Origin: Holosporaceae bacterium
Lineage (GTDB): Bacteria; Pseudomonadota; Alphaproteobacteria; UBA3830
Reading direction: 5' to 3'
DNA length: 10,975 nt
Assembly (NCBI GenBank): GCA_031284345.1
Contig: JAITAC010000044.1
Location: 1 to 10,975, forward strand
Numbering within the stretch: position 1 is the first letter of the stretch; every line of letters begins with the position of its first letter. Shown here piece by piece: positions 6,037-10,975 of the stretch. Under the pieces are notes generated by a model. It did not search any database and was not told the origin of the DNA. It saw only the letters and a program-made list of their open reading frames with translations. The position numbers and the translations under genes were made by a program.

Positions 6037-7345
6037 GTTGCAACCATAGCGAAATCATCAAGAACACCGGAATCAATATGCTCACAGACCAAATCATATA
6101 TCCCATAAACGAAGGAACTTTGATGCCGTATCCTTCGGAGATGGACTTCACCATGAGATTTGGAGCGTTTCCTATGTAGGTGAGCGCTCCCATGAACACC
6201 GTAGCCATGGAAATGGCCGTCAAAATCCAAGATTTGACCGTCATGAGCTCCAGTGCGTTTCCTGAGGTTAGGTGGAAAAATATCAGGAATGTCGGCGCAT
6301 TATCCAGCATGGAAGACAATAGCCCACTTGCCCAGAAGCAGCGATCTGGCATAAAAGTTCCCGCCGGAGCTATCCAGTCGAAGATCCACTTGAGCTCTCC
6401 GGTAGGTCCCTTGTGCAGCATGTGTATTATGGGAATTACTGTCACAAAAATGGCGGCGAAAAGTTCCGCGACTTCTCTGATGGGAGCGAACGAAAAATGA
6501 TTCCTCTCTCGAATTTCCTTGGGAGTAATTTTTAGCGAAACCAATGGAATAATCACCAGCAAAATATTTCTAATCAGAGATGGATAGCTAATTAGCTCGT
6601 TGCTTTGGGCATCTCCTTCGGAATTGCAAAAAATAACCGTTAGTAGAATCATTGCCAGAAGCACAAGATTTCTCGCTCCTTTGAAAACAAACCGTTTTTC
6701 CAATAGTTTTATTTCGCGCATATCGGCTCCCTCCCGATAAAACCAAGAATCGATGATGAAAAACAGCAGGCACAGTCCCAAAGTAGTAATCAGCAGAACT
6801 CCAGTCAGATTTTTTAGAAACCAGAAAAAATTGACCCCCTCCAGAAATCCTATGAACAGCGGTGGATCTCCCAGCGGCGTAGCGGCCCCTCCGATATTGG
6901 CAATTAAAAATATAAAAAATACCAATAGATGCGTTTTATGCTTGCGGCCAACATTCGCTCTCAAAAATGGACGTATCAGCAATGTAGCGGCTCCGGTGGT
7001 GCCGATCCAACCGGCCACGAGACTCCCCACAAATAAAAAACATACGTTGAATAGCGGTCCGCGTCCCCGAGGAAAATCCACGTATATGCCTCCGGACGTT
7101 ATGTACAGCGACGAAATAAGCAAAATAAACGGCATATAATGCTCAAACAACGGCTCCAGAATTGCCGGTAAAATATTTTTGACTCCAAATACATACGCCA
7201 CAGACGCCAAATATACCGACGCCCAAAATACCGGCACAAAACTCGCGTATTTATGCCAAAAATTCGGACACAACAGCGGCAAAAATGACATAGAAAAAAT
7301 AATTCCCAAAAACGGTACCGCCCACCAAATATCAGAAAAATTCAT
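6023..7345 (-). CDS. Na+/H+ antiporter of the CitMHS/NhaD-like ion transporter group
   Basis: This 440-residue inner-membrane protein has about 12 hydrophobic segments and belongs to the ion-transporter superfamily that includes NhaD, ArsB and CitMHS (closest in feel to the family labelled CitMHS_2, usually annotated as sodium:proton antiporter). Diagnostic stretches are IGTTGAATLLIRPFLRAN (114-131), NIGGAATPLGDPPLFIGFL (150-168), SSMLDNAPTFLIFF (344-357) and TYIGNAPNLMVKSISE (389-404). The two re-entrant N-x-G/P-type motifs are inverted-topology repeats typical of the fold. AAGGAT about 7 bases upstream supports the ATG at 7345. It lies between a broken glycosyltransferase gene and rsmH, overlapping rsmH by 14 bases. 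Likely role is Na+ expulsion or pH homeostasis; a carboxylate carrier cannot be excluded from sequence alone. Confidence 0.85.
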   Translation of the reverse strand: MNFSDIWWAVPFLGIIFSMSFLPLLCPNFWHKYASFVPVFWASVYLASVAYVFGVKNILPAILEPLFEHYMPFILLISSLYITSGGIYVDFPRGRGPLFNVCFLFVGSLVAGWIGTTGAATLLIRPFLRANVGRKHKTHLLVFFIFLIANIGGAATPLGDPPLFIGFLEGVNFFWFLKNLTGVLLITTLGLCLLFFIIDSWFYREGADMREIKLLEKRFVFKGARNLVLLAMILLTVIFCNSEGDAQSNELISYPSLIRNILLVIIPLVSLKITPKEIRERNHFSFAPIREVAELFAAIFVTVIPIIHMLHKGPTGELKWIFDWIAPAGTFMPDRCFWASGLLSSMLDNAPTFLIFFHLTSGNALELMTVKSWILTAISMATVFMGALTYIGNAPNLMVKSISEGYGIKVPSFMGYMIWSVSILIPVFLMISLWLQHAGT

Positions 7346-7396
7346 TGGATATCCTTTTATTCTATAAAATCTTTTACCACATATAGCGGACGTTGT

Positions 7397-7759
7397 TTAG
7401 ATTCCATATATATTCTTCCACTTCTCCACCATAGGCAAAATTAAATTTGGCGGATCCTGAAGATCGCAATCCATGGGAATCACGCATTCTCCTGCTGCAA
7501 AATCCAAACCTGCCGTTAGAGCGGAATCTTTGCCGAAATTTCGTGAAAAATCTACGATTTTTATCTGGGGAATTATTTTTTTCTTCTGAATTAATTTATC
7601 AAAAGTGTTATCGCTACTGCCGTCATTTACGCATATAATTTCAAATTCGCAGCTGAGCTCCCGCAAAACAGGCATTACTTCCGCGAAAAAAACATCAACA
7701 GAATCCGCTTCATTATAAAGTGGAACAACTAAACTAAGAACAATATTTTTTCCGGCCAT
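7397..7759 (-). pseudogene. Family 2 glycosyltransferase, truncated after the GT-A core
   Basis: The 120-residue product is the N-terminal part of a dolichyl-phosphate-mannose-synthase/GtrB-like glycosyltransferase, which would move sugar from a nucleotide donor to a polyprenyl phosphate on the inner membrane. It has LSLVVPLYNEADSV (8-21), the donor-binding NDGSSDNT (45-52), DFSRNFGKDSALTAGLDFA (70-88) and the metal-binding segment MDCDLQDPP (96-104). It stops at EKWKNIYGI, just where full-length proteins (about 310 residues) continue into the acceptor loop and two C-terminal membrane helices. Only 51 bases separate the stop from the next gene, so the remainder is deleted, not merely frameshifted. 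The start is 12 bases after bamE, with AAAGGA just upstream. It is most likely a non-functional remnant; a working minimal enzyme is unlikely. Confidence 0.8.
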
Positions 7760-7771
7760 AATCCTTTACCA

Positions 7772-8179
7772 CTAGCGGAATTTTTTCAGCGTGGACAAAG
7801 CTTCGGCGTCGGTTGTTAACCCGGTTACATCTTCATCTAGACCAACGTTCGACATACCTTTTTCATCTGCTTTCTGAATGGATTTCAATATGCCATTGGC
7901 GTCGAATTCCATGCGCACCGTGATACGATCCTTTAGCTCCACATCACGAAACGAAACTTCCTCAGATTTGTAGCCGATATATATCAAGATAGAGCTCCCA
8001 TGACACAATGATGGGCTTCCACAGTTCTTCAGCACGTCTTCCAGAGTAGTTTTCCCCACAACAAAACTATCATATTTGTTGCAGATTGCAGGATTCCCCC
8101 TCAGACTCACCTTCGGCTGACAGGAACACAACCAAAACGCAATGAATATAGTCGCAATCCGCATCACTTTGACTCTCAT
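7772..8179 (-). CDS. bamE: Outer membrane assembly lipoprotein BamE (SmpA/OmlA)
   Basis: BamE is a lipoprotein of the BAM complex that inserts beta-barrel proteins into the outer membrane. The 135-residue protein starts with a lipoprotein signal peptide (MRVKVMRIATIFIAFWLCSC) whose lipobox LCSC gives acylated Cys20. The SmpA/OmlA fold follows at about 38-105, with VGKTTLEDVLKNCGSPS, YIGYKSEEVSFRDVELKDR and VRMEFDANGILKSIQ, all typical of alphaproteobacterial BamE, as is the short C-terminal LSTLKKFR (relatives end with a similar LGNLGRF-type tail). I chose the ATG at 8179 because GAGGAG lies 10 bases upstream and GGGAGA just before it; ATG at 8164 is the alternative. The frame is open far upstream, but that part encodes an IS30 fragment, not BamE. 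Confidence 0.88.
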   Translation of the reverse strand: MRVKVMRIATIFIAFWLCSCQPKVSLRGNPAICNKYDSFVVGKTTLEDVLKNCGSPSLCHGSSILIYIGYKSEEVSFRDVELKDRITVRMEFDANGILKSIQKADEKGMSNVGLDEDVTGLTTDAEALSTLKKFR

Positions 8180-8217
8180 CTTCTCCCAACTCCTCACATG
8201 GCTTATTTTGTAAATGT

Positions 8218-8433
8218 GATGGTTATCAAAGGAAAAGTCAATCCGATTTAGCAACTGTTCCAATGATTTCAATCTGTAAATAATTGCCCTATTTGTATTT
8301 TCCATGGTTTTTCTCCAGATTTTCTCCATGAGTGTTAATTTTGAATGACGCTCAGCGAGCGTGACTAGGGCGCATCGGATACCGTGACTGATTATGGTGT
8401 CGCCTTCCCAATCTCCGATGCGCAATTTTTCAT
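8218..8433 (-). mobile_element. IS30-family transposase fragment
   Basis: About 70 residues are recognisable on the minus strand: LRIGDWEGDTII, ALVTLAERHSKLTL and a divergent RIDFSFDN. These match the catalytic core of IS30 transposases around the first Asp (GDWEGDT) and the second Asp (in T-x-FDNG). The N-terminal helix-turn-helix domain, the catalytic Glu region and both inverted ends are missing. The fragment begins right after the phasin terminator and stops about 40 bases before bamE, in the same frame as bamE by chance or by fusion. It occupies the place where a bamE promoter would be expected. Confidence 0.85.
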
Positions 8434-8436
8434 AAT

Positions 8437-8464
8437 AAAAAAAAGGCTCCGATAACCAGAGCCT
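8437..8464 (-). terminator. Intrinsic terminator of the phasin gene
   Basis: On the minus strand AGGCTC and GAGCCT form a 6-bp stem around a 9-base loop, followed at once by a run of seven or eight T. It begins 25 bases after the phasin stop codon. The opposite strand has no T-run after the stem, so it works in one direction only. Confidence 0.85.
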
Positions 8465-8489
8465 AAAAAAATTCCAAAATAGTTTCGCG

Positions 8490-8903
8490 CTATTTCTTCG
8501 CCATAAATTTCTTCGCTTCTTCAAAAGATTCTTTAAATCTCTCGGAAGCAACAGTTGAAATGTCCTTATTGGCGTTGGTTACTATATCGGAAATCTGTTT
8601 CCCATTGCCAATGGCTTTGTTAAAAGTACTCTGGGCAACTTCCGAGAATTTCGACGCAGTTTCAGTAGGCTTTGAACTGAAAATTCCTCCAAAATCCTCC
8701 ATTGCTTGCTTGAAAAATGCCGTTTGCAATTTGGCTATGCCTGTGCATACCTCCAGCGACATCTTGTTTATGAGTCCGAGTATTTCTAAATTCTTCTTGT
8801 ATGAATCCCAAAAGGCGTCCGCATTAAACATTGGTGCTTTGAAATTAGCAAAAGAAAAGTCCTTTGTCTTGTCTGTTGTATTTGTACTAGCAGCTGTTGC
8901 CAT
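8490..8903 (-). CDS. Phasin family protein (Phasin_2)
   Basis: Phasins are small amphipathic helical proteins that coat polyhydroxyalkanoate granules; in host-associated bacteria related proteins may have other roles. This 137-residue protein has a disordered, Thr/Ser/Lys-rich start (1-22), then NADAFWDSYKKNLEILGLIN (27-46) and KMSLEVCTGIAKLQTAFFKQ (47-66), the core of the Phasin_2 family. A second amphipathic helical part covers about 84-137 and ends with KKFMAKK. No signal peptide or membrane helix is present. GGAGAG 7 bases before the ATG fixes the start. It is a single-gene unit with its own terminator, and no PHA synthase or depolymerase gene is near, so granule binding is a family-based inference. 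Confidence 0.85.
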   Translation of the reverse strand: MATAASTNTTDKTKDFSFANFKAPMFNADAFWDSYKKNLEILGLINKMSLEVCTGIAKLQTAFFKQAMEDFGGIFSSKPTETASKFSEVAQSTFNKAIGNGKQISDIVTNANKDISTVASERFKESFEEAKKFMAKK

Positions 8904-8926
8904 AATTTTCTCTCCATATTTTTTTT

Positions 8927-8988
8927 AAAAAACTTATACGATCGCCAATAGACAGGCATCGTACATCAGGAACGGTCTGCTTCCCTGA
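8927..8988 (-). promoter_or_regulatory. Tandem hairpins with a T-run in the phasin 5' leader
   Basis: Two imperfect stem-loops lie side by side. The first pairs TCAGG-AA (8966-8972) with TTc-CCTGA (8981-8988). The second pairs TACGATcGCC (8937-8946) with GGCATCGTA (8955-8963) with one bulged base. On the minus strand the second stem is followed after TAAG by six T (8932-8927), and the phasin ribosome site comes about 10 bases later. This could be an attenuator-like leader, or the end of a short RNA started near 9007. The pairing is seen directly; the function is inference. Confidence 0.4.
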
Positions 8989-9235
8989 CTTCCAATAACA
9001 GTTTACATGATAAATTATAAACAAAAGATAATCAACGTTAATTTTAAATAAAAAACAAAATTAATTCATATTGCTTTCCGTATTATAACATAAGAATATT
9101 TACAATGGGGATTATAATCAAAATATCGAAAATATAAAACTACAAAAATCAGAACATTTTTTTCTTTGAATATAAAAATACTAACTTTCTATAATTTTTT
9201 TTTTGTATTTAATAAAAAAGCTTTACTTTATTGTT

Positions 9236-9241
9236 TATAAT
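9236..9241 (+). promoter_or_regulatory. Candidate -10 box for the repeat-protein gene
   Basis: A perfect TATAAT lies 45 bases before the start codon in very AT-rich DNA, but no good -35 box sits at 16-18 bases. An alternative pair is TTTACT (9222-9227) with TATATA (9245-9250) at 17-base spacing. One of the two probably drives the gene. Confidence 0.4.
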
Positions 9242-9286
9242 GTCTATATATAAGTAGATGTTATTTGGAAATAAATAGGAGGCAAA

Positions 9287-10654
9287 ATGAAAAAATATAT
9301 TAAAAACATCGTGTGTATACTCGGAGCAGCAATGATCTTTAACTATGCGGATTGTATGTTTATAGAGGATGAGTTCAATGATGGGTTGAATTACAGTAAT
9401 CCCAGCCCAGGTTATCATTTCAATTCTGGGATATTCAACAGCCCAACGCATGTCGATTCTGTGATCAGCCCAACGCATGTCGATTCTGGGATATTCAACA
9501 GCCCAGGTTATGGCGATTTTGGGACATACAACAGCCCAACGCATGTCGATTCTGTGATATACAACAGCCCAACGCATGTCAATTCTGGGACATACAACTC
9601 TGGGATATTCAACTCTGGGATATTCAACAGCCCAACGCAGGTCAATTCTGGGACATACAACTCTGGGACATTCAACAGCCCAACGCAGGTCAATTCTGGG
9701 ATGTCCAGCAGCCCAGGTTATGTCGATCCTTGGATGTTCAGCAGCCAAACGCATGTCAATCATTGGATGTCCAGCAGCCAAACGCATGTCGACTCTCAGA
9801 TGTTCAACAGCCCAGTGTATAATTGCAATAATTTAGATTTTATACTTGATAACAGCAGTAGTAGCAGCAGTAGCAGTAGCAGTAGCATCACCCCAGCGTA
9901 TATCGATAAGATTATACAAGAAAGCGCTCTTTTAAAAGAGTTGAAAGACAGCGTAACAAATTTATTTGGTGTTTCAATTGCTAGTATGTTAGTTATGCGA
10001 AAAAACACAACATTAGCAGCACTTCATAAAAACCTAGATTTTACTTGCACAAGCAGAATATTTGCGATGTGTGGGAAAGTATTAATTTATTCGTCTCCCG
10101 GTCCCAAAAATTTTATTAAAAGAGAGGTGACAAATTACAATGAAGTTCCTTTTGAAATTCTAGAATGTTTGCAGGATAGCACAACCATAAGAAATCTTGG
10201 CAAACAGCAAGCGGGATTATTTCTTTACCTTAACGAACATCCAGAAGATCCAAAAGATCAAAATGACGTTATTGATAGTTGGACGACTTATCTTAAAAGG
10301 CTTAACTGTCTAATGTTAAAGATAACTAATATTTCTAGTTGTGGTAATATCTTTGGTACAAAGGATGTAAAATTACATACTGCCACTGGCGGGACATTTA
10401 CTCTGTACACACCCAACATGTTTTCGGAGAAATTTTCCGAAACAGCAGCCCTAAACAAAGCGCTGCATGATAAAGATAATTACGTTCTAAATAATTTGAG
10501 AGAAGCTATGATTGCGCGTTATAATTCGATGAATTACTCTTTAAACTCCGATGTATATATGCGAGGACAAGTCGGAACATGGAAAAATAACAATAATGCT
10601 GTCGTTTTAGCTAATAGCTCTAACGATGAGTACGATGAGTACGATGATCAATAA
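9287..10654 (+). CDS. Exported tandem-repeat protein of unknown function
   Basis: I do not recognise this 455-residue protein. A Sec-type signal peptide is visible (basic MKKYIKN, then a hydrophobic stretch to about residue 20, probable cleavage near A21). Residues 47-179 are tandem repeats of an 11-residue unit (consensus SGIFNSPTHVD). A run of 11 serines (190-200) forms a linker. Residues 203-440 form a non-repetitive, probably globular domain, beginning with the amphipathic YIDKIIQESALLKELKDSVT and including CTSRIFAMCGKVLIYSS and EVPFEILECLQD. The end is acidic (DEYDEYDDQ). AGGAGG at 9277-9282 gives a strong start. No membrane helix follows the signal peptide, so the product is likely periplasmic, surface-exposed or secreted. 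The gene stands alone, diverges from the phasin gene, and has an AT-rich flank and a mobile element downstream, consistent with an acquired effector or adhesin; that role is inference. Confidence 0.9.
   Translation: MKKYIKNIVCILGAAMIFNYADCMFIEDEFNDGLNYSNPSPGYHFNSGIFNSPTHVDSVISPTHVDSGIFNSPGYGDFGTYNSPTHVDSVIYNSPTHVNSGTYNSGIFNSGIFNSPTQVNSGTYNSGTFNSPTQVNSGMSSSPGYVDPWMFSSQTHVNHWMSSSQTHVDSQMFNSPVYNCNNLDFILDNSSSSSSSSSSSITPAYIDKIIQESALLKELKDSVTNLFGVSIASMLVMRKNTTLAALHKNLDFTCTSRIFAMCGKVLIYSSPGPKNFIKREVTNYNEVPFEILECLQDSTTIRNLGKQQAGLFLYLNEHPEDPKDQNDVIDSWTTYLKRLNCLMLKITNISSCGNIFGTKDVKLHTATGGTFTLYTPNMFSEKFSETAALNKALHDKDNYVLNNLREAMIARYNSMNYSLNSDVYMRGQVGTWKNNNNAVVLANSSNDEYDEYDDQ
9425..9823 (+). repeat. In-frame 33-bp tandem repeats (11-residue units) with 15- and 27-bp variants
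   Basis: The array starts with Ser47 of the exported protein. Nine units are full length (33 bp). Others are a 27-bp unit (SVISPTHVD at 9458-9484), three 15-bp half units (SGTYN, SGIFN, SGTYN) and a 30-bp last unit. Early units end SPTHVD or SPGYGD; middle ones SPTQVN; late ones change to SSQTHVN with W or M before it. All length changes are multiples of three, so the frame is kept. The middle reads NSG-x-x-NSG-x-x, like the five-residue NxGxx repeats of the Pentapeptide_2 type. Confidence 0.95.
9854..9886 (+). repeat. AGC/AGT trinucleotide microsatellite encoding 11 serines
   Basis: Eleven consecutive serine codons, all AGC or AGT and none TCN, lie between the repeat array and the C-terminal domain of the exported protein. 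The exclusive use of AGY codons points to growth by strand slippage. Length changes would alter the linker without breaking the frame. Confidence 0.95.
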
Positions 10655-10670
10655 GTACTTCGATAAAAGG

Positions 10671-10699
10671 TTTTTTTCTAGGATTTTTTTAGAAAAAAA
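10671..10699 (+). terminator. Possible AT-rich terminator hairpin after the repeat-protein gene
   Basis: TTTTTTTCTA (10671-10680) is perfectly complementary to TAGAAAAAAA (10690-10699) with a 9-base loop, beginning 16 bases after the stop codon. The stem is almost pure A-T and has no T-run after it, so it would be weak; it may act only as a 3'-end barrier. No better terminator is seen before the mobile element. Confidence 0.3.
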
Positions 10700-10728
10700 G
10701 TAGCGTAATGATTTTGTAGTGCTTAAAG

Positions 10729-10863
10729 AGGCTGTTGCATAATGTGATTTTTCTTGCAAGAACAAGGGAGAAGACCGACAACTTATGTTGTGGCGCAGGA
10801 CCGCGGTGTACTCCATGTGTATAACGAAGTCGATTGCGGGAAAAAGTCATTATGCAACAGCCT
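10729..10863. mobile_element. MITE-like element with perfect 16-bp inverted ends
   Basis: AGGCTGTTGCATAATG at 10729-10744 is repeated exactly in inverted form at 10848-10863, and imperfect similarity continues inward (TTTTTCTTGCAA versus TTTTTCCCGCAA). The 135-bp unit has no transposase gene; its GC-richer interior may be what is left of an IS5-like parent. GGCTGTTGCA-type ends are common in IS5- and IS6-like elements. A TTA lies just outside on each side (10723-10725 with the left A-rich edge, and 10865-10867), a possible 3-bp target duplication. The inverted ends are seen directly; family assignment is inference. Confidence 0.75.
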
Positions 10864-10975
10864 TTTAGATATTTGTTCACCGGCCGCCGTCGGATCCTAT
10901 CCTAGAACGCATTGATGCTGATGTTTATTTCTCACCGATTTTTACTTCTCGGACTGTGCAGCGCGCCACTGGAGT
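10864..10975. other. Unassigned GC-richer stretch at the window end
   Basis: After the element the composition shifts abruptly to GC-richer DNA (CCGGCCGCCG near 10879). One plus frame is open from about 10868 to the window end and reads ILERIDADVYFSPIFTSRT in part, but it has no start codon or ribosome site in view. It may be the edge of a gene cut by the element or simply non-coding; I cannot tell from 112 bases. Confidence 0.3.

Larger units (their letters stand above)
8904..9286. other. AT-rich divergent intergenic region
   Basis: These 383 bases separate the divergent phasin and repeat-protein genes. No credible coding frame exists on either strand. The region contains the phasin leader with two hairpins (8937-8988), a minus-strand TATAAT at 9014-9019 that could be the phasin -10 box, long A and T tracts between 9050 and 9215, and a plus-strand TATAAT at 9236-9241 for the repeat protein. 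The high AT content and lack of genes resemble the regulatory space around acquired or fast-evolving genes. Confidence 0.6.

Noticed and set aside
9209..9787. 192-codon minus-strand frame across the repeats
   Set aside because: Repeats whose length is a multiple of three keep all frames open once one is; the product is a low-complexity echo, and it has no convincing ribosome site. The plus frame has the signal peptide and AGGAGG.
9425..9823. CRISPR-like array
   Set aside because: The 33-bp repeats are directly tandem without unique spacers, degenerate, and in frame in a gene with a signal peptide.
9576..9836. Second plus-strand frame through the repeats
   Set aside because: Same cause: a frame-shifted echo of the array, with no start signal.

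Overview
The window looks like a piece of a host-associated alphaproteobacterial chromosome, probably Holosporales- or Rickettsiales-like. The evidence is its gene content (alphaproteobacterial-type FtsL and BamE, a Phasin_2 protein, RNase PH), its AT-rich intergenic DNA, the wreckage of at least four mobile elements, and a secreted repeat protein of the kind often seen in intracellular symbionts. The taxonomic call is inference from content only.

Layout. Positions 1-772 hold nested mobile-element debris: a short element with inverted ends (1-285) abutting the C-terminal half of an IS110-family transposase that carries an in-frame stop. Next come tRNA-Lys(CTT) and rph on the plus strand. From 1830 to 4721 a minus-strand unit runs tRNA-Tyr, rplI, a small coiled-coil protein, then a KimA-like potassium transporter, behind a good sigma-70-type promoter at 4692-4721. 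A second minus-strand unit (8179 down to 4786) runs bamE, a truncated family-2 glycosyltransferase, a CitMHS/NhaD-like Na+/H+ antiporter, rsmH and ftsL. The usual division and wall neighbours mraZ, ftsI and mur genes are absent. An IS30 transposase fragment lies just upstream of bamE. A phasin gene follows with a clear intrinsic terminator.

The right-hand 2 kb is accessory. An AT-rich intergenic stretch (8904-9286) holds two adjacent hairpins in the phasin leader. Beyond it is a plus-strand gene for a 455-residue exported protein with an 11-residue tandem repeat, a polyserine linker and an acidic tail. Its 250-residue C-terminal domain is not one I recognise. It is followed by a 135-bp MITE-like element with perfect 16-bp inverted ends and a short GC-richer stretch that may be the edge of another gene.

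How the parts fit: most of the minus-strand genes are housekeeping (16S rRNA methylation, division, outer-membrane assembly, ion homeostasis). The repeat protein is the best candidate for something undescribed. The mobile-element scars mark where the ancestral operons were cut and rejoined.
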